Source of the DNA: Palaemon carinicauda
Lineage: Eukaryota; Arthropoda; Malacostraca; Decapoda; Palaemonidae
DNA: 64,000 nt
Assembly: GCF_036898095.1 (NCBI RefSeq)
Contig: NC_090739.1
Location: 58,589,574-58,653,573 of the forward strand
Direction of reading: 5' to 3'
Part shown: piece after piece, positions 44,890-57,300 of the stretch
Position numbering within the stretch: the first letter of the stretch is position 1
How the letters are laid out: each line of letters starts with the position of its first letter
The notes under the pieces: generated by a model
The model's input: the letters and a program-made list of their open reading frames with translations, nothing else
The model's database searches: none
What the model was told of the DNA's origin: nothing
Program-made: the position numbers and the translations under genes

Positions 44890-46828
44890 AGGCTCCGGCA
44901 GAGACTCCTCTCGCCGCCCCTCCAGGGGCAGAGGAGGAAGGGGAGCTAGCGGCCGAGGTGGCAAACCCTCGGGAAACCAGAAGCAATGAAGTGCTTCCGG
45001 TGGGAGGAAGACTCCGCCACTTTCAGGATCGCTGGACCTTCAATCCTTGGGCACACAGCATCATCAAGAAGGGACTGGGTTGGAACTGGACACAACCACT
45101 TCCAACCTTCCACCAATTGTTCCAGCCATCAACCCCCCTCTTGGAAGAATATGTCCTAGAACTCTTGAACAAGAAGGTGATCAAGAGGGTAAAGTCCACC
45201 AGGTTCCAGGGAAGACTGTTTCGTGTTCCCAAGAAAGACTCAGACAAACTCAGAGTCATTCTCGACTTGTCCCCCCTCAACAAGTTCATTGCGAACAACA
45301 AATTCAAGATACTGACTCTTCAACAAATAAGAGCCCTACTGCCTCACAAGGCCTACACGGTCTCAATAGACCTGGTGGATGCCTACTGGCACATCCCAAT
45401 GAACCACCACACTTCCTCCTACCTAGGATTCCGGCTCCAACGAAGAAGCTACGCCTTCAGAGCCATGCCCTACGGGCTCAACGTGGCTCCGAGAATCTTC
45501 AACAAGCTAGCAGACACAATCATCCACCAGCTACGCCTTCAGGGCGTCCAAGTGATGGCCTACCTCGACGACTGGCTGGTCTGGTCGACATCGCCAGAGG
45601 AATGTTTGAGAGCTTGCAGCAAAGTGACCCAGTTCCTGGAATATCTGGGTTTCAAAATAAACACCAAGAAGTCTCGCCTCGCTCCAGCTCAGAAGTTCCA
45701 ATGGTTAGGAATCCATTGGGATCTTCAGTCACACCGCCTTTCCATCCCACTGAAGAAAAGGAAAGAAATAGCAGGGTCTGTCAGAAGACTTCTCAAATCC
45801 AAACGGATCTCAAGACGACAGCAGGAGCAAGTTCTCGGCTCCCTACAGTTCGCCTCAGTGACAAACCCAGTGCTACGAGCACAGCTAAAGGATGCCTCAG
45901 GAGTCTGGAAACGTAACGCATCTGTCGCTCGAAGAGATCTCAAGAGACCCCTACCGAACAGGCTTCGCTCTCTTCTAAGCCCGTGGTCAGAAGCAAGGAC
46001 CTTGAAAAGATCCATCCCTCTCCAACCTCCGCCTCCATCGCTCAACGTCCATACGGACGCTTCTCTGGAGGGTTGGGGGGGTCACTCCCATCAACGGCAA
46101 GTTCAAGGAACATGGTCTCCCCTATTCAAGACGTTTCACATCAACATCTTTGAGGCCATGGCGGTTCTTCTCACCCTGAAGAAATTATCCCTGCCTCCCT
46201 CGATACACATCCATCTAACTCTGGACACTCGGTAGTAGTCAGATGTCTCAATCGTCAGGGCTCGAGATCGCCCCACATAAATCAGGTGCTATTACCCATC
46301 TTCCGCCTGGCGGACAGGAAGAAGTGGCACCTGTCTGCAGTTCACCTACAAGGATTCCGCAACGTGACTGCGGACGCTCTATCAAGGACAAGCCCCATAG
46401 AGTCGGAATGGTCCCTAGACGAAAGATCATTCTCCTTCATCTCTCGTCAAGTCCTGGAACTACAGATCGATCTCTTTGCGACGAGCGACAACAATCAACT
46501 TCCTCGATATGTGGCCCCTTACGAGGACCCCAAAGCGGAAGCAGTGGACGCCATGTCCCTGGACTGGAACAGATGGTCCAAAATTTACCTGTTCCCTCCA
46601 CCCAACCTTCTGCTGAAAGTCCTCTCCAAACTGAGAACCTTCAAAGGGACAGCAGCCCTAGTGGCTCCCAAGTGGCCCCAGAGCAACTGGTTCCCCCTAG
46701 TCCTGGAGCTACAGCCCAAGCTGATCACCCTGCCGGGCCTAGTTCTCTCCCAACAGGTGCAGAAGTCGACTGTCTTTGCTTCATCAAAGAAAGTCAAGGA
46801 CCTTCATCTCATGATTTTCTCTCCCTAG
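44890..46828 (+). pseudogene. DIRS-C pol, reverse transcriptase-RNase H
   Basis: Longest readable pol of this family: open from about 44958 to 46235 with GRLFRVPKKDSDKLRVILDL, SIDLVDAYWHIPM, the catalytic AYLDDWLVW and HTDASLEGWGGHS. A 1-nt loss near 46228 (in LTLDNS) shifts the frame, and the rest of RNase H and the linker (VTADALSR; DLFATSDNNQ; SLDWNRWSKIYLFPP) runs to 46828. It is broken by that single lesion in the part I can compare. Confidence 0.87.
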
Positions 46829-47790
46829 CCGTGAAGAAAAGGTTTGGGATCTCGAAGAAAAGTTTGGACTTCCTAGAGGAATACAAAACAAAGTCTACCA
46901 GAAGGCAATATGAATCATCCTGGAAGAAGTGGGTATCCTTCGTCAAGGCAGAAAACCCTACGGAAATCTCCATAGATTTTTGCATGTCCTTCTTTATTCA
47001 CCTTCATGGACAAGGCTTAGCAGCCAATACGATTTCCACCTGCAAATCGGCCTTGACTAGACCACTTCTGTACGCCTTCCAAATAGATTTATCCAGCGAT
47101 ATCTTCAATAAACTCCCGAAGGCGTGTGATAGACTCCGTCCAGCACCTCCACCGAGACCCATCACCTGGTCCCTGGATAAGGTGCTCCATTTTGCCTCTA
47201 GCTTGGACAATGAATCTTGCCCTCTGAAAGACTTGACTCAAAAAGTGATCTTCCTTTTTGCTCTTGCCTTGGGAGCCTGAGTCAGTGAAATAGTGGCATT
47301 ATCAAGAGAAGAGGGCCAGATACAGTTCGCCGACACCTTGGAACTTACCCTCTTCCCTGACCCCACGTTTCTCGCTAAAAATGAACTTCCCACCAAAAGA
47401 TGGGGCCCTTGGAGAATCTGCCCCCTGAAGGAAGATGTCTCTCTATGCCCAGTGGAGAGTCTTAAGGTCTATCTTCAAAGAACTTCAGACTTTGGCGGAG
47501 GACAACTCGTTAAAGGAGAAACTTCGGGTAGTGACCTGTCATTAAAACAACTAAGGGCGAAAATCACCTACTTTATTCGCAGAGCGGACCCTGACAGTGC
47601 ACCCGCAGGTCATGATCCTAGGAAAGTCGCCTCTTCCCTGAACTTTTTCCAAGGAATGGATTTTGAAAGCCTCCGATCCTTCACAGGCTGGAGGTCACCT
47701 AGAGTTTTCTTCAAACACTGTTCGAAACAGGTGCACGAAGTTAAGAGATTCGTGGTGGCAGCAGGTAGCGTGATGAAACCTGCTGTTTAG
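46573..47790 (+). pseudogene. DIRS-C tyrosine recombinase, catalytically dead
   Basis: Same frame relation to pol as in A. The core-binding region (RRQYESSWKKWVSF) is fine. The catalytic first Arg codon is TGA (47278-47280, after ALGA), consistent with a CpG to TpG change from CGA. His-x-x-Arg (GHDPRKVASS) is kept, but the nucleophile in FFKHY is replaced by Cys (TGT, 47719-47721). Confidence 0.88.
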
Positions 47791-48559
47791 TGCTGCGTAG
47801 AACAGTGAGTTTTTTGGGACTTTAACTCAAACCGGTGCCTGTGTTGACCCTAGTGCGATACATAGTGATTTCAAGGGACACTTAGTGTCACATACTGTTC
47901 TTCATCAAGGTGAAGTGACATAGATTCTTACACGTGTGCCACATGTTCTTGGACATGAAGTGTATAATGATTTTAAAAGACTGGCGTTCCTCAGGGAACT
48001 TGTGCTTAAAGGCAAAATATTTCCCTTTCAGATTCTACATCACCATCTTACTGAAAATCTATGTCTATTATCCAATATTATTATTGTACGTAATTTTCCA
48101 TATTTCCATGCAATTTTTAAATAAAATATTTATCTTATTTTCCATATGCGTCTGATTTCGCTCGTATCTTTCATATGAAAATAAATTGCTGTTATTGTTT
48201 TATTGATCCTATTTCCAGGGTTTAGTATAGTTAATATACCTACTACCTAATATACACTCACCTAATGGTATAAAATTTGTTCCTACACAAATATTTACCC
48301 TTCTGATCTGTCTTCGAGACCGGCACGATCTCTTCATCCAGGTGAGTCTATCTTCGTCAGGTTACTTCGAGATGTTCCTCTTGTCCAATTAGGACTTCCC
48401 TGCCAGGGGGGCGGGAAGCCAGGTCATTGTAATGCCACTGGTAGTGACATTTAACTGAGATGTCACGGTCTCTTCGGTCACCAGACCGCAGGAATGTTAG
48501 TCAGAGTAGAAGGCACTTGAAATGGGAAAAAATCCACGATACATTAATTCTCTAGTACA
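47791..48559 (+). other. DIRS-C 3' noncoding region
   Basis: Homologous to the DIRS-A tail (7588-7850 joined to 14158-14746) with no insertion. No gene recognised. Confidence 0.65.
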
Positions 48560-49625
48560 CTTCCATCAGGACGACATGGCTTGAGCCCAAAAAACGGATT
48601 TTGAGCGACGCGATGTGGAGGATTTATTTTTGCTTTATTTTTATTTTTTTGTTTTTGCCAAATCCTGTGAGAGAGAGAGAGAGAGAGAGAGATATTGTGT
48701 TAGCGAGCAAAAGTAGTTAGGTTAACGATCGTTTGTGGTGAGAAAGACTGTTGGTTTAAATGAGATTGTTTGTTTACATTTTTTAGTTAGATTACGACAG
48801 TGGTGAATGTTTCGGAGCGAATGCTTTTTTTGATTGACTGCGTCCTGAGTCAGTTGTGTGAACGCTGGAATTATTATTTTTCTTTACCAGCGAGGAAGTG
48901 ATTTTTGATTTTCTGAGCCGTAATTCCTCCTTTGGAGAGACTCGAGTTTTGAAAGTGGATTATTGTTGATGACCTGGCCTGTATACGATTTTTTTGGACT
49001 GTTTTATTGGATTGCTGAACTGTTGATGACCTAGGCCTGTGAATTGAGATTGCTGATAATGATGATGTTTATGATGATGATGATTATGATTAGAACGACC
49101 ACCCCAATCACTGAGGCAGTTATGGCAAATTGCCACCCAGCGGACTGTTGATCTGAGCTGTGTTAGTGTGTACTGTGCCGTAAAGACAGTTCGGCTTTCT
49201 GTGAACGAGTGTTGGTCTCGTAAGATTATATATATATACACATATCTATTTTTGGTGTTGGTGGTGTGCGGTTAATGTTAAGTTTTGATAGTTTTTTTTT
49301 GGTTTATATGATTGGTGTTTTGGTTATTATATATATAGTATTAAGTTTTGATTAGTTTTAAGTGTTTATTTTGATTGCGGATAGTTTATGATTTATTTTA
49401 GTTCAAGAAATATAGTTTTAAGGATATGTTTGGTTTCAATTTCGTCCTTTTTGTCTAAGAGTCTGGTTGTAGATTACGTAAGGGGAAAGTTTGTTTTGTG
49501 GAGACCATTGTCAGTAAGTGTGATTCAGGGTGTGGGGGTTGTCCTTGCAACATCCCGCCACAGCGAAAAATCTATTTTTGGGTGAGATGACCATGTCATC
49601 TTGATGGACCCGCCCAACTGTTCCA
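48560..49625 (+). repeat. DIRS-C internal complementary region, split by a solo LTR
   Basis: Left-end complement at 48560-48594, then the extension motif starting CGGATTTTGAGCGACGCGA (to 48613). This resumes at 49563 as GCGAAAAATCTATTTTTGGG after the inserted LTR. Confidence 0.85.
48614..49562. mobile_element. Solo LTR (949 bp), probably Gypsy-like
   Basis: Begins TGTGG and ends CCACA (a perfect 5-bp inverted terminus), flanked by GCGA at 48610-48613 and 49563-49566, which is single in the homologous sites. It contains a GA tract near 48671-48694. No internal coding region remains, as expected after LTR-LTR recombination. Superfamily is inferred from the 4-bp duplication and length only. Confidence 0.78.
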
Positions 49626-49690
49626 GTTCAGCCTGCCAGGCCCCTCCCTGCTATACTGTATCGCGGAGGCTGGTTGGAAGTTGGACTTCG

Positions 49691-50063
49691 GAATGAGGAC
49701 AGCATGGCGGACGGTTTGTTTACGTTGCGAGTACTGTAACAGTAACGAAGGAAGGGTAACTTTGGAACGGCTCCTCAGTTACCTCGCCACCTTTCCTCCT
49801 CGAAGCGTAAACGCTAGGTGGGGTGCAGATAGCCATGTGGCGTGTTAATGCATGCGTCCCCTGTTGATATACGATATCCTAGAGGGAAACTTTTAGGGTA
49901 CTTGCACCAGAAGTTAGAATTCTGTGAAACCTTTAGTTTAATTCTCTGGGAATATTTATGATAGTCATATATACCCAAAGGAAGCTACTGAAGGAACCTT
50001 CCATCAGGACGACATGGCCATCTCACCCAAAAATAGATTTTTCGCTTCGCTCAAAATCCGTTC
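49691..50063 (+). repeat. DIRS-C right inverted repeat and outer extension
   Basis: Inverted partner of 25571-25925, followed by CACCCAAAAATAGATTTTTC...AAAATCCG and a T-rich junction with Tigger. Confidence 0.87.
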
Positions 50064-50158
50064 TTTGGATAGATATTTCTCCAAAAGAGAAAAGTCAGAA
50101 AGCAAAGATGATATGAGTGATTCTATTAAAAAAGCTAAAAAAAAAAGAGTAATTTTTT
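50064..50158 (+). pseudogene. Tigger transposase, C-terminal segment 2
   Basis: Reads LDRYFSKREKSESKDD and then a Lys-rich tail, ending at TAA near 50158. Joined to the codons before DIRS-C it gives QAFLDRYF, which fits the PCNA-interacting pattern Q-x-x-L-x-x-Y-F. A PCNA-binding motif has been reported for pogo transposase. Confidence 0.78.
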
Positions 50159-50638
50159 AAGTTCTAAAAAAATCATAAAAAAAATTCAAAAGACAAAAAT
50201 AATAATAAAAAAAAAACATTTTTAATTGTAAGTGTTTAATAGTAAGAATAAATTTATTAAGTGTACATAACATAATTAGCATTGATACGTTTTTATATCT
50301 GCCGTCACCTCTCCCCTCTGCCTCCACCCACTACCAGCTCAAGTCACGTCATTCCAAAGGTAAATAAAATTTAGTTTTTCCTTTACAGTTCAGTATATAA
50401 TTTTTATCTATAATGTTATTTAATTATATACTGTACAGTACATGTATATTATATATAAGTATACTGTAGTACAGTGCTTACTATACTATTTTGTTACTAA
50501 TTTTTAATGTGTATAAAATTTTGATGTTTTTACCTGGGGTTTTGCACGCATTAACTATTCTATTGCCCGCCATATGACATTTTCACCATACGATACCAAC
50601 TCCGGAACGGATTAATGTCGTATGGCGGGGGTCTACTA
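50159..50638 (+). other. Tigger 3' untranslated region and terminal inverted repeat
   Basis: AT-rich, then a GC-richer end. CCCGCCATATGACATT near 50570 is the inverse of AATGTCGTATGGCGGG near 50613. The terminus GGGGGTCTACTA abuts (TA)n. The segment AACTCCGGAACGGATTAA fits Tigger-type ends. The 5' partner is not in the window. Confidence 0.72.
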
Positions 50639-50678
50639 TATATATATATATATATATATTTATATGTATATGTATATG

Positions 50679-50735
<57 letters not shown>

Positions 50736-50738
50736 GTG

Positions 50739-50769
<31 letters not shown>

Positions 50770-50785
50770 ATGTATATATATATGA

Positions 50786-50824
<39 letters not shown>

Positions 50825-50832
50825 TATGTATG

Positions 50833-50873
<41 letters not shown>

Positions 50874-50888
50874 GTGTGTGTGTATATG

Positions 50889-50967
<79 letters not shown>

Positions 50968-50970
50968 TAT
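50636..50970. repeat. (TA)n microsatellite with TG interruptions
   Basis: About 330 bp of TA with TATG and GTGTGT interruptions and a short T run, between the Tigger end and DIRS-G. Periodic Ile/Tyr frames here are artefacts of composition. Confidence 0.97.
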
Positions 50971-51345
50971 AACGGATTTTGAGCGAAGCGAAAAATCCAT
51001 TTTTGGGTGAGATGGCCATGATATCCTGATGGAAAGTTCCTTTAGTAGCTTCCCAAGGGTATATATAACTACAGTGATATTCCCAGAGAATCAAACCAAA
51101 GGTTTCACAGAATTCTAACTTCTGGCGCGAGTACCCTTAAGATTTACTCTCAAGGATATCGTACATAATCAGGGACATATTCTTGACACGCCACATGGCA
51201 ATCTACACCCCGAATAGCCTTTACGCTTCGAGGGGGTTACGTGGCAGAATTAGAAGGGTAGCCGCATTAGAGGTTACCCTGGTTCCCCTACTACTATCGT
51301 ATCACAACCGCGCCAACTCCCCCTGGCGGTCATTCCTTGTAGCGT
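50971..51345 (-). repeat. DIRS-G right inverted repeat and extension
   Basis: Partner of 58295-58632. Contains the same GGAATATC...CTCTGGCGCGAG-type landmarks as other copies. Confidence 0.83.
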
Positions 51346-51418
51346 TGAGCATGGTGCTACAGATACAGTAGTTCAGGGGGGGAAACTGTGAAAATCTTTT
51401 CATAGAAAAGATGGGTGG

Positions 51419-51517
51419 GTCCATCAGGACGTCATGGCCATCTCACCCAAAAATAGATTTTTCGCTTCGCTCAAAATCCGTTTTTTTTGTGCTGAAGCCA
51501 TGACGTCCTGATGGAAG
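51419..51517 (-). repeat. DIRS-G internal complementary region
   Basis: Both end types fused: CCATCAGGACGTCATGG...AAAATCCG, a T run, then GTGCTGAAGCCATGACG. The GGGCTC part is altered to GTGCTG. Confidence 0.8.
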
Positions 51518-52280
51518 CATACCAGAGAATTAATGTATCTGTGGATTTTCATCAGTACCTTAACCTGGGGACAATATTTCTACGGCCAAAAGGGCCAATG
51601 AGACAAATGACGTTACCGTTATCCGTCATTATCACTAAGCATAACAATGTTAGTGCTTCCTGCCCCCTGCAGGGAAGAGTCATTTTTAGACATTAGAAAA
51701 GGGGCCTCAAGGTAGCATATATTGTATGAACAAACATAAGTATACACTGAGAATACAAACGGTCTCAAGGATTGTATATATTGCGGAACCAATATCAGTG
51801 TCCCCATCCGTTGTTTGTAAGCATACAATGATGTGAGAAATGCTTACATGAGTAAGTCAAGGAACTCTGGCATCTTAAACATACAATTGTCGGGCGAATT
51901 AGGACGCAACTGCATTTTAATAGACATTTATTCCTAATAAATGACTACATTCTAAATGAATGTAGCATGATAAGGAAATTATACAATAGACATACACAGA
52001 AATTAATGTTCCCTTTTTTGAAAGGGGAAAAAATGATGAGTGCCACTCTCAGACTGAAGAAGAGCTCTTTTAATAAGACTTCTCTTTATAATTTCTGTAC
52101 ATGAAAAAGTCTAACAACACTGTACTATGTACACACGGCACTAGTGGTATCCGTATAATCTCACACCTGAGATTCTGAACAGATTTGGTGTTACCTTGGC
52201 AACACTTATTCAAAGGGAGGTCACACGAAAAATGCTGACCCCTTCTCCTTTTAATTGATAGTCCCAATCAATTTACTGTT
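51518..52280 (-). other. DIRS-G 3' noncoding region
   Basis: No gene recognised. Starts (minus-strand sense) after the recombinase remnant. Confidence 0.5.
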
Positions 52281-52430
52281 CATCGCAGAGCTAGACGACA
52301 GGGTCCAAAATACCACCTGCCGCCACCACATAATGCTTCAATCCATAGACTTGCTTAGCATAGTGTCTGTAAGACACTCTGGACAACCTCCGATCAGGAA
52401 ATGAGAGAGGAGGCTGAAGTCCACACACTG
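52281..52430 (-). pseudogene. DIRS-G tyrosine recombinase, C-terminal remnant
   Basis: On the minus strand the codons read RVSYRHYAKQVYGLKHYVVAA, aligning with the DIRS-A end around FFKHYAKQ. The Tyr is kept. The rest of the recombinase is not recognisable up to 52850, so a deletion or strong decay lies there. Confidence 0.7.
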
Positions 52431-52857
52431 AAAAGATTATAGGGGTGGACAGAGAAAGACAGGCAGAAGATCATGAGATTCCTTTCGGTCCCTTTTGCTT
52501 TACAAAGCATCTTACTTTTCCCAAGAAAACTCGTATTGTCTTCTAGTTGACTAGACTTTTATTCTTTTAGGAATTCTATTTTTCCTTTTGAGATCCCGGT
52601 CTTTTTCCTAACCGTTAGGGCAAGGAATTCATAAAATGAAGGGATCAGGTGTGCTGTGATAAATCGAAGGCAGAGAACTTCTGAACCTCCTGGATAATCC
52701 TAGGTGCATAACTAGGACCAGCCTCAGCCTCAGTTCCTTCATTACAGGGAACGGGGTGTTCTTGGGCTACCTGGGAGCCAACAGAGCCCCTCTTCCCTGG
52801 AAGGGTCTCAGCATGTAGAGGGCCTTCCGCAGGAGATTTGATGGGCTGAACAGGAAT

Positions 52858-54340
52858 TTATAAATCCATCCCTTCTATTCTAGAGACATGATGTCTGTTA
52901 CATCCACTAGAGGATCCTCGTATGTGGCTATATATTGAGATAGTATCTTGATGACGCTCGTGATGAAGAGAACGATCTGCAGCTCGGGTACTTGTTCCCA
53001 TCTGGGAGGGAATGGGTCTGCGTCCGTGTACCATTCCAACTCTATTGGATTGAGCCCGAGAAGAGCATCCGCTGTCACCTTGCGGATCATTTATAAAAGA
53101 GCTGCTGATAGACGCCATACCCTTAAGGAAGGGATGGCTAACATTCCCTAATGAAATGAGACGTCCCTTATCCTCGACAGTTTCGACGCCTCATTATTGC
53201 TTCGATGCCCCAGATCAGCCTGAGGAGGTCTGATCTGCGTGGAGAGAGTTTCTCCACCCATTACAGAGCTAATATGGCCTACGGGCCTGTGGCCTTTGGT
53301 CATTGTAGGGTAAGTGAAGAGGGAATGACCATCATTGGTCCTATTAGATCTCTTCGAGCGTTTGATGCATATCTTTCCCAACCTCTTAACGCATCTTACA
53401 GCTGTGCACGTAGCACTGGGTCTGTCAATATCGTGAACTGGAGAGAGTTCAAAACTCCTCCCTGTTAGCATCATGGAATCCTAACTGATTACAATAGTCT
53501 CATGACAGACCTTGTGATCTCCTTTTACATCCCCAAGGGAAAGGAGAGTTAGGGTGACCACAGGTTTCAATGATTTTTTAAAAACATTGAAGCCCCTGAG
53601 TTGGAGAGAATCGAGACTTCTTGAAGTTATTTTGCATCCCCGATGTTCCGGGGCCGGATCATCTCCATGGATGCTCGTAGACATTCGTTTCGGGTGCTGC
53701 CCATCCCAGCCTGTCATCCAGGGCCATTTTTGCCTGAACTCTTTCTAGACTTGGTTTCGCTTGACTGTGTCTGCTAATTCCGTGAAGATCCTAGGACTGA
53801 ATCTAGTCCGACGAGAATCTTGTCTAGGATATATGTTATCTTCTGTAACTTGGATACTAGGTAGGGGGTAACTGACTGGAAGTTGCCGATAGACATCTTT
53901 CAGGTTTGGCCAGACTGTCAACACCCCTTACTGAATAAGGTCCTTATGTTCAGAAGGATTAACATTCTGAACTTGCTGTTTTATTGGAACTTGTTGAGTG
54001 GCGCCAAGTACAGAATGACTCAGAGTTTTCTTGAATCCTTCACGTGAACACCAAACAGCCTTCCTTGGAAATCGATGGACTCTACTTTCCTTACCGCTAG
54101 TATGCTCTAGAGCTCTAAGGTATACCCCTCCAGGGGATTTGGACTGTAGGAAGAGTTGAGGAAAGGATGGTGGAGGTATGTCCATTTCCATTCTAGTCTC
54201 ATCTTGGTTAGGCCTTGGACCCAAGGATCTAAGGTCCAGCGATCCAGAAGGAACTTCCCTCCTACCAGAAGCGTATGTTTGCTTCGCATGATCAGAAGGT
54301 GTACATATCTGACCGTCTGTGGAACAACGGTCATTGTAAC
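52858..54340 (-). pseudogene. DIRS-G pol remnant (RT-RNase H)
   Basis: In minus-strand order: LLDRWTLDPWVQGLTK (RT N-terminus, about 54107-54334), scattered RT homology in changing frames, then VTADALLGLNPIELEW and TYEDPLVDVTDIMSLE (RNase H end and linker, about 52875-53090). Many frameshifts and stops. The catalytic YLDD block is not recognisable and is probably deleted. Confidence 0.72.
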
Positions 54341-57300
54341 TGTGGGATGCTGTTTAACATCCCAAGGAGAACAAAGAAACCTTTCCGTCCTCCTTTTAGG
54401 TCATACCTGACTGTTTGCCTATATCAGCTTCTCAGTGTTTCACTGTAATAGAAGATTCCTTTCTATTGTATAAAGCTTAGGATAAGTACGCTGGAAAAGA
54501 ATAGGAGAGACACATACATGTGAATCCTTCCAGCCAACTGCTGCGGCCTTCCTAATTATTGATTCTAGGGCATCCCCTTTTAAGTAGGGCCCGATGGAAG
54601 ATTCTAGCCCATAAGGATAGAGTAGCGTAAACAGCGCCTACATGCAGGAAATTAATAATGAGAATCAAAGAGCTGATGAAGAGTCAGCGTAAGAAAAAAG
54701 GTGGGAAGTGGGTCCCCAAATCAGGTAGATCTCAGCAAGAGATTGTGCTTAGAAGCACAGCGTACTGGAAAACCATTCTATTGTATGGTTATGTACCAAA
54801 GATTTCTGTCTGTGCTATGGTCTTATACTACAGATGTACAGGGTATTGTATACACTTATACAACTGGCATATTACCGTCAAGGCTAGTACTTGGGGGTAA
54901 GTTAACTGGCACAGTACTTCAGTACCGATATGGCTAGCAGTTCTCCGGCATGTCAGTGACTTGTCGGCTGTCAGCGGGTCGCTGACAGAAGTCACACCAT
55001 CCTAGCCAGTATTCAATGTGACTGGGTAGTGGTGAAAACTATACGCATAGTCAGCAGCCCTCTGAATCATTGGCGACACCTCGAGCTGTCGGCAGTCCAC
55101 CGGTTATTGGCGGGCTGCCGACTGAAGGCATACCAACTCAGCTATTGACTGGGTGGTGACCAAGGGCACACACTGCCGGCTCTCGGCGGTGGAGTCAGAT
55201 GTGACAGTGAATCAATGACTGCCGTCGTTGTTATCACTACAAGGTGTGGCCTGATTGGTAACGTCTCTGCCTGGTGTTTGCCAGTCGGGGTTTCGAGTCC
55301 TGCTTAGACTCTTCAGTGCTGTTAGTGTCTGCAAACTTACCATCCTTGTGAGGTAAGGTTGGGGGGTTTGGGGGAGCTTTAAAACCTTAAAACCTTTAAA
55401 AGGAACACTAAATTGCCAGTTACCGCAATGAATAAGTGAAATCCTCGGTCCAATTCCCGTAGAGTTTCTGTGTTTTAGCGAGTTTGCAACTAAACCGCAT
55501 TTTTGTTTCAGATAACTTCTGAAACCAAACCAAGCGTAGTTCGACAGCTTGAGACTGCCATCGTGTATGCAATGGCAGTGAGAAGGGGGGGGGGTACCCC
55601 CATCCTCCCCTCCTCTCCTCGAACTGGAGTGGAGAAAGGAGGGATAGGGGACAGAAGCTGTAATATAGGTAGGTATGGTCTCGGAGAGATTTTAGAAATC
55701 TCACACCCAAATGTGTAAATGTTAAGAGCTGTATACCAGATTCTATTAACTTGGGATTTTCGAGACCTTTGACAGTAAGGTCTGGCCTACTTACAGGTCG
55801 GAGGGTCTCAGACGGGGTTGGGGATTTGGAAATAATATTGCTGGGTGCATGAACCCGCATGTATTATGTCCGTGAAAAAACTCACTCTTATAACTGCAAA
55901 AGACTGTGATGTATCATCTGGTGTCCCTCCTGTAAGGAAATGAGAACAGAAATGAGTATTCAATTGATTATCATACTGATAAACAATTTGCAAAAATCAT
56001 CTTTTGACAAAAATAGCTTAGGACAGAAAGCTATAAAGGGAAAGTGGGAGACACATACCCGTGTATCCCCTGCGAGCCAATGCTGTTACCTCCCCTCAGT
56101 ATTAAGATAATGAGATTCCTCCAACTGGGGAATTCCAGGTAAAAAGGGGGTTCGAACACCTAGGTGTAAGGAAATGTACAAAGCACTGTCCCCCCTTATA
56201 CTTAACACTGTGAGGTAAGGAGGACGGATTTCACAGAGTATCGAAGGAATGCCATTCTTTCGATATAGGAGCGGTACCAGCAGAAGATCACGCAAGGGAT
56301 AAAAGACATATATTTGTGTATCCCAACCCATCTATTTGCTGTGACCTGCCTTACAATATTAAATCAGGGAGTTTCCAGATCAGGGAAACTCAGGGATAAG
56401 GGCTCTCCCCTTTAAGGGTTAGAGGTGTCACACCACCAGCCCTTTACGAAATTTAATATTGTAGGGTAGATGGAAAAATGATTTCAAATCAGAATATTGA
56501 CGAAATATTATTCTATCAATATAGGATTGGGTTCAGCAAATACCTGGGCAGGGATACCCAAGATATATTGGAAATAACTACTAGTATAATATATACGTTA
56601 GTTTTCCATCTGCCGTATATACTATACTGCAAATATACTGACTACCTGTATAGACATATACTGTAGTTCAGCCGGCATGTTGCCGGATTAGCTACCTCTT
56701 GGTGGAACATCTAGCATGCTAGCTAAGAGAGAGAGAGAAAGCATGGAGTGAAGGCTATCTATTACTGTGTATGTATACAGTAATAAAGGATGTAAAAGTC
56801 TAATTCTACTGCCTTTCTCCTAAAAGAAGGTTCAAATGGAAGGGGAGAATGTAACATTCAGGCTTCCATCTAGCCACAGTACTATTGCCGGCTTACCACT
56901 GTAGGCCAGCCTCCGGCAGCACTAGTACAGTCGGCATGCTACCGACTGAGTCAGTACCTATCTGTGCTGGTCTACTGCCGGCCAGAGCAACACGCCGACA
57001 ACAGAAGTTGTGGCCAGCAGTTCAAGGGAGAACTGGAGAACCTTGGTGACAAAAGGGACCTCCCACCCACAGCCGTCATGGGCGCCGGAAGCCGTCAGTC
57101 ACCAACAGTCGTCAGCTGAGGAGAGGGGGTCTGGCCGGCTCCGGCAACCTACCGGCAATAGTAAGGTTGCAGGACGCCTGCTCAGGAAAGACAATGGCTC
57201 GGCCATCGTAAAAGAACAGAGGAGGGGGGGGGAAGGGTCCTATACGAGGTATGGGAGGGGCTGGCAATGTTGCCAGACCTACACGCCTTGAAGAAACTTT

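Noticed and set aside
50560..51094. Ile/Tyr-repeat proteins (also at 28244-28484)
   Set aside because: Translations of (TA)n microsatellite DNA.
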